DNA of 64,000 bases. Origin: Muribaculaceae bacterium. Lineage in GTDB: Bacteria > Bacteroidota > Bacteroidia > Bacteroidales > Muribaculaceae. This document shows positions 1 to 8,043 of the stretch, piece after piece. The first letter of the stretch is position 1, and every line of letters starts with the position of its first letter. The notes under the pieces were generated by a model, which was given only the letters and a program-made list of their open reading frames with translations, made no database searches and was not told the origin of the DNA. Position numbers and translations under genes: made by a program. Location: NCBI GenBank assembly GCA_023664185.1, contig JAMPGA010000001.1, positions 682,162 to 746,161 on the forward strand, written 5' to 3'.

Positions 1-45
1 TCAATATTGATAATTGAAAATCAAAAAAACAAATAAAAAACCTTC

Positions 46-77
46 TTTGTTTTTTTGAAAAAAAATTAGGAAATTTG
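46..77 (+). promoter_or_regulatory. Candidate dnaA promoter in an AT-rich leader
   Basis: The first 165 bases hold no gene and are strongly AT-rich. A TTTG at 46-49 followed 20 bases later by GAAATTTG at 70-77 approximates the Bacteroidetes sigma-ABfr pattern (TTTG, about 20 bases, TAnnTTTG). The -7 box deviates at its first base, so this is tentative. No DnaA box matching TTATCCACA was seen here, so I do not call an origin. Confidence 0.4.
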
Positions 78-165
78 CATCCGTATTGCCCCGGCTCACA
101 GCCTCGGGTACTCAACCGTTACTCTCACTCAATCACGGAAAAAAGTTTCCGTATAGTCAACCTTA

Positions 166-1557
166 ATGATGCAAAACAACTACTCGCAGATGTGGGACAA
201 ATGTCTGGAGATAATCCGCGACACTATTCCCGCCGAACAATTCAGCTCATGGTTCAGTCCATTGTCGTTTCTAAGGTATTCGGGCAATGAACTCACCATA
301 TCGTGTCCGTCTGAATTCTTTGCCGAGCAGCTTGAGGATCGCTATATCAGAGTGTTGGGGTTGACACTGAAGAGAGTATTTGGCGAGGGCATACACCTTA
401 TTTACGAGTTCCCGATTGTGGCAGGCGATCCCTCGTCGCGAGTCAACATGGGCAGCGGTCATCCCAGCCCTGCCGTGAAGCCGTCGCCCGGAGCCACTGC
501 AAATCCCTTCAAGGAGAAGTATGTTGAGGAGATAGACTCGCAGCTCAATCCCGAGTATACCTTTGAGAACTACTGTATTAGCGACTCCAACAAGGTGGCA
601 CGCTCGATAGGCGAGGCCATAGCCAACGACCCGAAACTGCAGACCTTCAACCCTCTGTTTGTGTTCGGTCCTTGCGGAGTGGGCAAAACCCACCTTATCC
701 AGGCCATAGGCATACGCCTCAAGGAGCGCGATCCCCGAGCCAGAGTGCTCTATATCACCGCCCGTCTCTTTGAGAGCCAGTTCACTGCCGCAGTGCAGCG
801 CAGCAAGGTCAACGAGTTTATATCGTTCTATCAGAGTATCGACACTCTGATCATCGACGACATCCAGGACTTCATCGGTAAGGATAAGACCCAGCGCACA
901 TTCTTCCATATATTCAATCATCTGAGGCAGTACAACAAGCAGCTCATCATGTCGAGCGACTGCCGCCCGTCGGAGATGGAGGGCATGGAAGAGCGCCTGC
1001 TTTCACGCTTCAAGAGCGGAACAACTGCCCAGCTCGAAAAGCCCGATCTGCAGCTGCGCCTTGATGTGCTGCGCCGCAAGGCTCGCCGCGATGGCCTGGA
1101 TCTGCCCGAGGATGTGATTTACTTCATAGCCGAAAACGTCACCGACTCCATTCGCGAGCTCGAGGGTGTAGTGGTGTCGCTGCTGGCTCACGCCACATTC
1201 CTCAACAAAGAGATATCGGTGGATCTGGCACGCCGAGTGCTGGCCAACTCAGTCAAGCTCAACAAACGCACCATCAACTTCGAAGCCATAGCTAAGCAGG
1301 TGAGCGCCTTCTACAACATAGAGCCCTCCATGCTTGTGGCCAAGTCGAGAAAGCGCGAAGTGAGCGACGCCCGACAGATGGTGATGTATCTGGCCAAAAA
1401 GCACACCAACATGCCCCTCAAGGCCATAGGATCGCGTCTGCAGCGCACACACGCCACTGTGCTCTATGCCTGCCGTCTCATAGACGAGCGTCTGCCCCTG
1501 GAGAGAAAGCTTCAGGACGATGTGGCTCAGATAGAGCAGATGCTCAAGGCTAACTGA
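166..1557 (+). CDS. dnaA: Chromosomal replication initiator protein DnaA
   Basis: DnaA binds DnaA boxes at oriC, oligomerises with ATP and melts the origin to load the replicative helicase. The 463-residue protein has the usual layout: N-terminal domain I (about 1-80), a short linker, an AAA+ core with Walker A GPCGVGKT at 168-175 and Walker B LIIDDIQ at about 228-234, the sensor/arginine-finger segment RLLSRF near 277-282, and a C-terminal DNA-binding helix-turn-helix with the signature RTHATVLYACR. Two ATG codons in tandem (166 and 169) could start it; the first is used here. Its stop overlaps the stop of the convergent permease gene by a few bases, so no separate terminator lies between them. 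Confidence 0.97.
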   Translation: MMQNNYSQMWDKCLEIIRDTIPAEQFSSWFSPLSFLRYSGNELTISCPSEFFAEQLEDRYIRVLGLTLKRVFGEGIHLIYEFPIVAGDPSSRVNMGSGHPSPAVKPSPGATANPFKEKYVEEIDSQLNPEYTFENYCISDSNKVARSIGEAIANDPKLQTFNPLFVFGPCGVGKTHLIQAIGIRLKERDPRARVLYITARLFESQFTAAVQRSKVNEFISFYQSIDTLIIDDIQDFIGKDKTQRTFFHIFNHLRQYNKQLIMSSDCRPSEMEGMEERLLSRFKSGTTAQLEKPDLQLRLDVLRRKARRDGLDLPEDVIYFIAENVTDSIRELEGVVVSLLAHATFLNKEISVDLARRVLANSVKLNKRTINFEAIAKQVSAFYNIEPSMLVAKSRKREVSDARQMVMYLAKKHTNMPLKAIGSRLQRTHATVLYACRLIDERLPLERKLQDDVAQIEQMLKAN

Positions 1558-2641
1558 TGGTATTTGTGCCCACAGGGTCGTTTCCCTTTATGATATATTC
1601 CTGATAGTAAGCCAGCAGTAGTGTGGTGAGCGGGATTGCTATGATCATGCCGATGAGTCCCATGAGAGTGCCCCACACTGAGAGCGACAGCAGTATTATG
1701 GCAGGGTTGAGGCCCATCACTTTGCCCATGATTTTAGGAGTGAGAATATAGTCGCAAATACACTGGCTCACCACGTATACCAGTATACATTTGCCTATCA
1801 GAGGCCAGAAAGACACCTGCCCACCCAGCGATGAGATGTAGCAAACGGCCGTCACAGGTATGAGAGTGACATACTGGAAGTAGGGTATGATGTAGAGCAC
1901 ACCCACAAGTATCCCCAACACGATGGCCAGAGGTATGCCAACGAGGGAGAACCCGATGCAGTAGAACACAGCGGCACACAGAGCCAGGAACACCTGCACA
2001 CGGAAATACCGGTTCATGCTGTCCTTTATGTCGTCTTCAACCTTATAGACCGGCTCGCGAAACTTCGGGGGGACCAGCAGACGGAACCCTTTCATCAGTT
2101 CAGGATAGTCAATGAGTATGAAAATCACATAGATAAACATCAGAAACCACTCCAGCGTGTGGAAAACTATACCCAGCGAGTATGACACGATGGAGACACC
2201 TTTGTTTACGATGGATGCAAGTCTGTCCTGTGTGAGCATCTCCTTCATATGGTCAAGGTCGAGAAGCTGGCGCAGCGATTCGGAAACCTCGTGGGGCAGG
2301 AAGGGAATGTCGATGTTGTGTACGGAGTAGTTCTTGATCATGGCCTCCATCTGGTCTATCTCCTTCATCACAAAGGGGGTGAAGAGATATATCAGTCCAC
2401 CTATCACCACGGCCGTCTCAATGAGTGTGAGAAACGTTGGTATGACGCGGTGTTTCAGTCTCAACAACTTCATGTTGAGCTGACACAGCGGCTCCAGAAA
2501 GTAGGCTATCAGGCAAGCCAGGCAGAATGGAAGCAGCACATTGGCAAGCATCTTTACCAACCATACCACCAACACTAAAAAGCCGATGGTAAAGAGGATG
2601 CGGACGGTGCGGTCGAAAGTGAATGGGCGTGATGAAAACAT
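1550..2641 (-). CDS. AI-2E family transporter (PerM-type permease)
   Basis: This is an integral inner-membrane protein of the AI-2E exporter/PerM family (PF01594). Members have been linked to autoinducer-2 export, sodium/proton exchange or other efflux, so the substrate cannot be assigned from sequence. It has hydrophobic segments at the N terminus (FTIGFLVLVVWLV, then LPFCLACLIAYFLEPL), a large central soluble stretch, and a C-terminal cluster of membrane helices including GILVGVLYIIPYFQ and the family-typical PLIGKC and ILTPKIMGKVMGLNP segments. The ATG at 2641 is chosen over one at 2704 because it gives a normal N terminus and removes an overlap with the upstream gene on the same strand. 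Ends convergently with dnaA. Confidence 0.88.
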   Translation of the reverse strand: MFSSRPFTFDRTVRILFTIGFLVLVVWLVKMLANVLLPFCLACLIAYFLEPLCQLNMKLLRLKHRVIPTFLTLIETAVVIGGLIYLFTPFVMKEIDQMEAMIKNYSVHNIDIPFLPHEVSESLRQLLDLDHMKEMLTQDRLASIVNKGVSIVSYSLGIVFHTLEWFLMFIYVIFILIDYPELMKGFRLLVPPKFREPVYKVEDDIKDSMNRYFRVQVFLALCAAVFYCIGFSLVGIPLAIVLGILVGVLYIIPYFQYVTLIPVTAVCYISSLGGQVSFWPLIGKCILVYVVSQCICDYILTPKIMGKVMGLNPAIILLSLSVWGTLMGLIGMIIAIPLTTLLLAYYQEYIIKGNDPVGTNTIS

Positions 2642-2678
2642 AGCTCGTGAGGTCTTTACAGATATAACCTCAAAGGAG

Positions 2679-3419
2679 CTAAAAAAGTTTCCGGGCGCGC
2701 TCAAGAGTATCCGGACGCCCTATGTCTACCCACTTATATGGAGCCGAGGGGATATAGGCGCGGTAATTGTGCTGATGGCAAGTGGCAGTATAGAACGGCG
2801 TTAGTGAAAATACCTCCCCTTGGCTGTGCCCGTAATCGCGCATCACTCCGATGAGCGATGGATTTATGATGTGAACTCCTCCGAAGGCCATCGCCACACA
2901 CCCATCCGGGAGGGGCGCCGGAGCCACAGTCTGACCGGTGAGAGTATTTGTCCATCCCGCCATGCGGCCGTCGGGGCTGAATATAAGCCGACGCGATGAG
3001 GGACGGTCGGGCGACACGAGCAGTGTGGCCTCGGTACCGCCGCATGCATGGGCCTCCATCATCTCATGGATGGGAAAATCGGTGAGAATATCGGCGTTAT
3101 AGAGCATTACGGGCTCTGAGGGGGGAGCAGTGAGAAGCTTAGCGGCATGAACCACACCACCTCCGGTGTCGAGAAGTCTTTGGCGCTCCGAGCTGATGTG
3201 GATGCGTGCCCCAAACTCTCGCTCGGCCAGAAAATTCTCTATCATATCGGCATGATGGTGCACATTTACCACTATATCCCTGATGCCGGCATCGGTCATC
3301 CTCCGTATCACTCTTTCCAGCATGGTCATGCCACCCACTTCAATCAGTGCCTTTGGGCAATTGTCGGTGAGCGGTGCCAGGCGTGTGCCCAGGCCAGCGG
3401 CAAAGATCATTCCTTTCAT
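2679..3419 (-). CDS. murU: Sugar-1-phosphate nucleotidyltransferase, MurU-like
   Basis: A 246-residue NDP-sugar pyrophosphorylase-type protein. The N terminus carries the nucleotide-binding signature AAGLGTRLAPLTDNCPKAL, followed by LYNADILTDF for metal and nucleotide binding. MurU of the Pseudomonas/Tannerella peptidoglycan salvage route turns MurNAc-1-phosphate into UDP-MurNAc. That role fits because the gene upstream is an AmgK-like anomeric sugar kinase that overlaps it by four bases (ATGA). The ATG at 3419 is supported by the overlap and by alignment of the family motif close to the start; a longer upstream ORF in the same frame is not needed. Mannose-1-phosphate or another hexose-1-phosphate remains possible as substrate. 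The symbol is by context rather than proof. Confidence 0.8.
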   Translation of the reverse strand: MKGMIFAAGLGTRLAPLTDNCPKALIEVGGMTMLERVIRRMTDAGIRDIVVNVHHHADMIENFLAEREFGARIHISSERQRLLDTGGGVVHAAKLLTAPPSEPVMLYNADILTDFPIHEMMEAHACGGTEATLLVSPDRPSSRRLIFSPDGRMAGWTNTLTGQTVAPAPLPDGCVAMAFGGVHIINPSLIGVMRDYGHSQGEVFSLTPFYTATCHQHNYRAYIPSAPYKWVDIGRPDTLERARKLF

Positions 3420-4813
3420 AGCATGAGGGAGATGTTTCGTTCGCGATGACAGAGTATTACGTTCACCTCCGGAAATTTTTCCTTGAGATGCTCGGCGGTG
3501 TGCTGAGCCGAATAAACGCTGCGGTGCTGACCACCGGTGCAGCCGTAGCAAATGGATAGCGAGTTGAATCCACGTTCCAGATAGTTGGCCACAGCCTTGT
3601 CTGTGAGGCTGTAGCACTCCTTGAGAAACACCTGTATCTCGCCATGCTGCTCCAGAAAGTCGATCACGGGCTGGTCGAGCCCGGTGAGCTTTTTATACTC
3701 CTCATATCGGCCCGGATTGTCCATGGCGCGGCAGTCAAACACAAATCCGCCACCATTGCCCGAAGGGTCGATCGGAATACCCTTCTTATATGAGAAACTT
3801 GTCACCCTCACAGTCAGTCCCGAGTTGGGGGCAGGAATATATGTCACAGGTGGCTGAGAGGACACTTCCCGAAGCACACTTCTGAGATATTTGAGCTTGG
3901 GAGGGGAGAGCAGATCGGTTTCCAAAAACAATTTCAGATTATCAAGGGCATATGGTATGCTCTGGATGAAATGGCCTTTCTTTTCCACCAGTCCGCGGAA
4001 ACCGTATGCTCCAAGCACCTGGAGTGTGCGCACCAATCCACACAACAACACCTGTCGGTCAAAGTTGGCCGGAACAGCGCGCAGCTCCGCGAGGCTGTGG
4101 GTGTAAGTGTCTGTGAGAGTCTGCCGCAACGTCTGTGGAAACTCAGCCTTGGCTTGATAGATGAATGAGGCGACATCGTAGGCCAGCGGGCCGCGGCGGG
4201 CTCCCTGGAAATCGATGAAGTAGGGCTCGTCGTCGTTTATCATCACATTGCGGCTCTGGCAGTCGCGCAGCATCAGTGCGGAGGCCGGGGTGTGAAGGAG
4301 CTCAGCCACTATTGATGCAAGCGTGCGCATTGACTCCTCGAGATGAGGCTCGCTACATTCTATTTGTGTGAGGTTGAGATATGAATACTTGAAGTAATTC
4401 AGATCCCACATCACGGCGCGCTCGTCAAACGAGCTCACGGGATAGCATCGGGCGTAGTCAATGCTTTCGGCTCCCAGGGTTTGCATACGGGGCAGCACAG
4501 CCATTGTCTTTTCAAGCATCCGGGTGTCATGGCGCAGATTCCAGAGGCTCTCGTCGCCCAGGTCGGTCTGCAGATATGCCATGCGGTCGTAGGAGACGGC
4601 CTTTACTGCTGGCGCCGGAAGCCCTTCTTCCTCAAAGTGGTGCGACAGATATATGAAGGCCTCATTTTCAGCCCGTCGTGTGCCCACTACTCTCACCAGA
4701 CTTTGAGGCCCAGTGAGGCGGAAATATCTGCGCGATGAGCCGGCCGGAGTCAAGGGTGTGACAGCACTCGGAAGCTCTCCGGTGTATTGTAGGTATAGTT
4801 CTTCGAGAATCAT
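3416..4813 (-). CDS. AmgK-like sugar kinase fused to a RapZ C-terminal domain
   Basis: A 465-residue two-domain protein. Residues about 1-320 are an aminoglycoside-phosphotransferase-fold kinase: it has GSSRRYFRL near the nucleotide loop and the catalytic/metal motif LMLRDCQSRNVMINDDEPYFIDFQGARRGP. This resembles AmgK, which phosphorylates the anomeric carbon of MurNAc or GlcNAc. Residues about 335-465 match the C-terminal domain of RapZ, the amino-sugar metabolite-sensing protein of Enterobacteria, including VFDCRAMDNPGR, LTGLDQPV and CYGCTGGQHRSVY. The RapZ N-terminal P-loop domain is absent. A four-base overlap with the MurU-like gene suggests coupled translation. The fusion implies a kinase carrying its own amino-sugar-phosphate binding module; that is inference. 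Confidence 0.85.
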   Translation of the reverse strand: MILEELYLQYTGELPSAVTPLTPAGSSRRYFRLTGPQSLVRVVGTRRAENEAFIYLSHHFEEEGLPAPAVKAVSYDRMAYLQTDLGDESLWNLRHDTRMLEKTMAVLPRMQTLGAESIDYARCYPVSSFDERAVMWDLNYFKYSYLNLTQIECSEPHLEESMRTLASIVAELLHTPASALMLRDCQSRNVMINDDEPYFIDFQGARRGPLAYDVASFIYQAKAEFPQTLRQTLTDTYTHSLAELRAVPANFDRQVLLCGLVRTLQVLGAYGFRGLVEKKGHFIQSIPYALDNLKLFLETDLLSPPKLKYLRSVLREVSSQPPVTYIPAPNSGLTVRVTSFSYKKGIPIDPSGNGGGFVFDCRAMDNPGRYEEYKKLTGLDQPVIDFLEQHGEIQVFLKECYSLTDKAVANYLERGFNSLSICYGCTGGQHRSVYSAQHTAEHLKEKFPEVNVILCHRERNISLML

Positions 4814-4850
4814 AGGCTAAAATTACAAATTAATTCGCTCCCGCAGCATG

Positions 4851-4877
4851 TTTTCTCGGAAAAGATTGCTAATTTTG
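4851..4877 (+). promoter_or_regulatory. Candidate near-leaderless promoter of the TrmH-family gene
   Basis: The 69-base divergent gap has a good -7 box TAATTTTG at 4870-4877 only five bases before the ATG at 4883, implying an almost leaderless mRNA. The only upstream match is a weak TTTTC at 4851 with short spacing. For the opposite direction, a near-match TTAATTTG (minus strand, 4833-4826) precedes the kinase gene. Confidence 0.35.
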
Positions 4878-4882
4878 TAAAA

Positions 4883-5647
4883 ATGGAACCTTCTTCACAG
4901 ATTACAAATGCCATAATAGATACCGTAGCGTCGCTCGATACCCGCAAAGGGAGGCGCAAAAGCGGTCTTTTTAAAGCCGAGGGCACAAAATGTGTGTTCG
5001 ACACCATAGATCACTTCCGGCTGCAGGCACTCTATGCCACTCGTGAGTGGATAGACGCGCACTCTGACATGCAAAGGGTGGCCGTGTGTGCTGGGCGCGG
5101 ACAGTTGAGCCGAATGTCGGCTATGGTCACTGCGCCCGAGGTGATAGCCGTGTATCACATTCCCCCCGAGCGCCCTCTGCCATCTCCGGCCGGAAGGCTC
5201 ATGCTGGCCCTTGACACCATCCAGGATCCTGGCAATCTGGGTACTATAATCAGAGTGGCCGACTGGTTTGGCGTGACCGACATACTGTGTTCCCACGAGA
5301 CGGCTTCATGCTACAGCCCCAAAGTGATACAGGCCACAATGGGGTCTATATCCCGTGTGGCACTGCATTATTGCGATCTTCCCTCTACCATTGCCAAGCT
5401 GCGGGAGAACGGTCTAAAATATGTGTATGGCACCTTCCTTGACGGCGAGAACATCTCTGAAGCCACGATACATCCCGAAGGGCTGATCGTGACCGGCAAC
5501 GAGGGGAACGGAATATCGGAAGGGGTGGAACGGACTGTGACACACCGCTTGCTCATACCCTCGTGGCCCGTAGGTCGCCCCACCGGTGAGAGCCTTAACG
5601 CCGCCATAGCCACGGCCATAACACTTGCAAAATTCAGAGGCATATGA
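4883..5647 (+). CDS. TrmH/SpoU-family RNA 2'-O-methyltransferase
   Basis: Predicted to transfer methyl from S-adenosylmethionine to a ribose 2'-hydroxyl in tRNA or rRNA, using the deep trefoil-knot SPOUT fold. The 254 residues start with a substrate-binding domain (KSGLFKAEGTKCV). The three SpoU motifs follow: LDTIQDPGNLGTIIRVADWFG (motif 1), IVTGNEGNGIS (motif 2) and LLIPSWPVGRPTGESLNAA (motif 3). The length and order are typical of the RlmB/TrmH-like subgroup, but the exact nucleotide target cannot be read from sequence. The gene overlaps radA by four bases (ATGA), so the two are probably one transcript. Confidence 0.9.
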   Translation: MEPSSQITNAIIDTVASLDTRKGRRKSGLFKAEGTKCVFDTIDHFRLQALYATREWIDAHSDMQRVAVCAGRGQLSRMSAMVTAPEVIAVYHIPPERPLPSPAGRLMLALDTIQDPGNLGTIIRVADWFGVTDILCSHETASCYSPKVIQATMGSISRVALHYCDLPSTIAKLRENGLKYVYGTFLDGENISEATIHPEGLIVTGNEGNGISEGVERTVTHRLLIPSWPVGRPTGESLNAAIATAITLAKFRGI

Positions 5648-7029
5648 AAGATGTGAAGACTGCATGGTTCTGCAGCAGCTGCGGAGCCGAATCACCCAAA
5701 TGGGCAGGGCGCTGCCCGGCCTGCGGCGAGTGGAACACAATGGTCGAGGAGCGCATTCCTGCAAAGAAAAAAGGGGGCGCTTCCATGGCCACCGCGGGCA
5801 AAGGACGGCTCAATGCATCGTCGCGCCCGGTGGCGGTGAGCAATATAGAGGCATCCGAGGAGGAACGCATTCGCATGCCGTCGGCCGAACTGAACCGTGT
5901 GCTCGGAGGTGGCCTGGTGGCCGGGAGCATCATACTGATAGGTGGTGAACCCGGCATAGGCAAGTCGACCCTTGTGTTGCAGAACATTCTCTCCATTAAG
6001 TCGCGCCGCATACTCTATGTGTCGGGCGAGGAGAGCGCACAGCAGATAAAGATGAGGGCCGACCGCATAGGGCGTCCCAGCGACAATGTGTTCATAGCCT
6101 GCGAGACGTCGCTCGAGACTATACTGGATCATATAGACGATTTTAATCCCGGACTTGTCATAGTCGATTCTATCCAGACCATCGCCTCTGATGCCCTCGA
6201 CTCGGCGCCTGGCAGCGTATCGCAGGTCAGAGAGTGTGCGGCCTCAATGCTCCGCTATGCCAAGGAGTCGGGAGTGCCCGTCATCCTCATTGGTCATATC
6301 ACCAAAGAGGGGAGTATCGCCGGTCCGAAGGTGCTGGAGCATATCGTCGACGCCGTCTTGCAGTTTGAGGGGGACTCGCGTCATCTCTACCGCCTGCTCC
6401 GAGCCATCAAAAACCGCTTTGGCTCTACCTCGGAGTTAGGCATATATGAAATGTGTCAGCGCGGTCTGCGCGAGGTTTCAAATCCTTCTGAGCTTTTGCT
6501 GGGACTTAACTCGGGTCACTCCGAACTTTCGGGCATAGCCATCGGTGTGACCATTGAGGGCGCACGTCCATTTTTGATAGAGACCCAGGCGCTTGTCTCC
6601 ACGGCCGCTTATGGCACACCGCAGCGCAGCGTCAATGGCTTCGACTCCAAGCGCATGAACATGCTTCTCGCCGTCCTGGAAAAGCGTGTGGGATTCAAGC
6701 TGGCTGCCAAGGATGTGTTCCTGAATATAGCAGGCGGCCTGAAGGTAAACGACCCGGCTCTTGACCTGGCCGTGATATGCTCCATACTGTCGAGCAACGT
6801 GGATATGCCTGTGCCACCCCTCACATGTATGGCCGGCGAGGTGGGACTTTCTGGCGAAATCCGTCCAGTGAGCCGCATAGAGCAGCGTATACGCGAGGCC
6901 GAAAAGCTTGGCATGAAGACCATTTTAATCCCTACCGCCAATCTCAAAGGCACCGACCTGTCGTCGCTCGGCATAAAGGTGGTTGAGGTGTCGAGGGTCG
7001 AGGAAGCCTTCCGGGCTCTGTTTGCGTAG
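5644..7029 (+). CDS. radA: DNA repair protein RadA (Sms)
   Basis: RadA is a RecA-like, hexameric branch-migration helicase that extends D-loops during homologous recombination. All hallmark parts are present in 461 residues: the N-terminal C4 zinc finger CSSCGAESPKWAGRCPACGEW, Walker A GGEPGIGKST near residue 100, Walker B LVIVDSIQT, the RadA-specific KNRFGST motif near residue 257, and the C-terminal Lon-like domain (about 290-461) with GGLKVNDPALDLA and AGEVGLSGEIRPV. It follows the TrmH-family gene with a 4-base overlap and ends at a hairpin shared with the convergent genes. Confidence 0.96.
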   Translation: MKDVKTAWFCSSCGAESPKWAGRCPACGEWNTMVEERIPAKKKGGASMATAGKGRLNASSRPVAVSNIEASEEERIRMPSAELNRVLGGGLVAGSIILIGGEPGIGKSTLVLQNILSIKSRRILYVSGEESAQQIKMRADRIGRPSDNVFIACETSLETILDHIDDFNPGLVIVDSIQTIASDALDSAPGSVSQVRECAASMLRYAKESGVPVILIGHITKEGSIAGPKVLEHIVDAVLQFEGDSRHLYRLLRAIKNRFGSTSELGIYEMCQRGLREVSNPSELLLGLNSGHSELSGIAIGVTIEGARPFLIETQALVSTAAYGTPQRSVNGFDSKRMNMLLAVLEKRVGFKLAAKDVFLNIAGGLKVNDPALDLAVICSILSSNVDMPVPPLTCMAGEVGLSGEIRPVSRIEQRIREAEKLGMKTILIPTANLKGTDLSSLGIKVVEVSRVEEAFRALFA

Positions 7030-7037
7030 GCTCTAAA

Positions 7038-7070
7038 AAATCCTCCGGCCACTTTTGGCTCGGAGGATTT
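7038..7070. terminator. Bidirectional intrinsic terminator between radA and the minus-strand genes
   Basis: A perfect 10-bp stem, AAATCCTCCG at 7038-7047 and CGGAGGATTT at 7061-7070. The U-tract is best in the minus-strand direction, where the stem is followed by TTTTTT, so it serves the 7100-7336 gene best. Read on the plus strand it ends radA. Confidence 0.75.
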
Positions 7071-7099
7071 CCATATATAAAAAATAGTTAGGTACTTAC

Positions 7100-7336
7100 T
7101 TATTTCTGTGCATAGCTGAGCACTGTAGGGCTCTCTACATCAACTCCATACTCCTTGGCTCTCTCAAGTATGGCGCGAGCCAGACGAGGCTTCAGGTCTT
7201 CCGGGCAATAGCGGAAGTAAGCTTCGGCGGCGCGCACATGTGCCGCATCGGGCATAGGATATTCTCTACGCTCGGGGAGCCCGTAGACGCTGTCGGGGAG
7301 CTCTTTGCGCTCCTCATAGGATATTCTGTCGCTCAT
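7100..7336 (-). CDS. Small conserved protein, DUF6582-like
   Basis: A 78-residue soluble acidic protein. The arrangement LPDSVYGLPERREYPMPD, HVRAAEAYF and LARAILERAKEYGV resembles the short module often annotated DUF6582. That module is common in phage structural or scaffold proteins and also occurs as stand-alone Bacteroidetes genes. No catalytic motif is visible and no function is assigned. It lies five bases downstream of the outer-membrane protein gene on the same strand and is followed by a terminator, so the two are likely co-transcribed. Confidence 0.65.
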   Translation of the reverse strand: MSDRISYEERKELPDSVYGLPERREYPMPDAAHVRAAEAYFRYCPEDLKPRLARAILERAKEYGVDVESPTVLSYAQK

Positions 7337-7341
7337 GATCT

Positions 7342-7857
7342 TCAGAGATTAAATCTGAAACCTACCTGAAGCAGACCCTGTGCACCAAAGCCAAGCTCGC
7401 CAAACATAGTTGTAACTCTTGAGAGTCCCACTTCGGCACCGAGCGGTGAAGCCTGGAAGGCAAAGTATGATTTGTTTTTATGCCAGTCATCATCGGCCAT
7501 ATGGGTGAGGCAAACACCCAGAGCGCCATGGGCATATAGAGTGACGATGGAATTGCGCCAGTAATTATACTTGCCGTTGAGCATGAACACGTGATAATAG
7601 GCATTTGCATCATCCGCGTGCTTGTAGGAGGCCGACGAGAAGGTATAGGAGGCACCAAGCATAAACGAAGGCATAACCTTGAAGTTTACTCCGGCTGTCA
7701 CAGCGCCCCAGGCGTTGTTTACGGCACCGTAGTCGTGCATGTCTGTGGCATCCATCTGGGTGTAACCACCGTAGCCTATCTGAAGTTGGGCACGCTGTGC
7801 GCTGGCACCAAAAGCCAGACCCATCACAGCACAGAGAATGAAAATGAGTCTTTTCAT
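7342..7857 (-). CDS. Outer-membrane beta-barrel protein (small porin-like)
   Basis: A 171-residue secreted protein with a clear signal peptide (MKRLIFILCAVMGLAFGASA, cleavage about residue 20). The mature part alternates polar and aromatic or hydrophobic residues as in 8-stranded barrels (for example AQLQIGYGG, AVTAGVNFKVMPSFMLGASYTF, GYLLQ-like C-terminal strand) and ends in LLQVGFRFNL, a terminal aromatic-rich strand suited to BamA recognition. The function is not identifiable. The gene is first in a two-gene unit with the DUF6582-like protein. I see no clear TAnnTTTG box within the 186-base divergent gap on this strand. Confidence 0.75.
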   Translation of the reverse strand: MKRLIFILCAVMGLAFGASAQRAQLQIGYGGYTQMDATDMHDYGAVNNAWGAVTAGVNFKVMPSFMLGASYTFSSASYKHADDANAYYHVFMLNGKYNYWRNSIVTLYAHGALGVCLTHMADDDWHKNKSYFAFQASPLGAEVGLSRVTTMFGELGFGAQGLLQVGFRFNL

Positions 7858-7990
7858 AACGTGTTAATGTGTGAGGTTGTTTTTTATAGTTTAAACGTTG
7901 TTTCACTTTCTATAACATGTGAACGTGGCAAAATGTTTGTTACCGGAGGCATTAAAATTGGGCTAAGGTTCTCCATTTTCACCGGATTGT

Positions 7991-8021
7991 TTTGAGAATT
8001 AGGCAGATTGTTGTAAATTTG
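7991..8021 (+). promoter_or_regulatory. Promoter of the sulfatase-maturase operon
   Basis: TTTG at 7991-7994 and TAAATTTG at 8014-8021 are separated by 19 bases, an excellent match to the Bacteroides -33/-7 pattern. The predicted start site is near 8025 and the leader is about 20 bases long. Confidence 0.75.
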
Positions 8022-8043
8022 CATCTACACAAAATCAATCACC

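Noticed and set aside
1..165. Chromosome origin next to dnaA
   Set aside because: AT-rich, but no DnaA-box cluster is visible in the short piece available.
271..921. 216-codon ORF antisense to dnaA
   Set aside because: Shadow of the dnaA reading frame; no independent signal.
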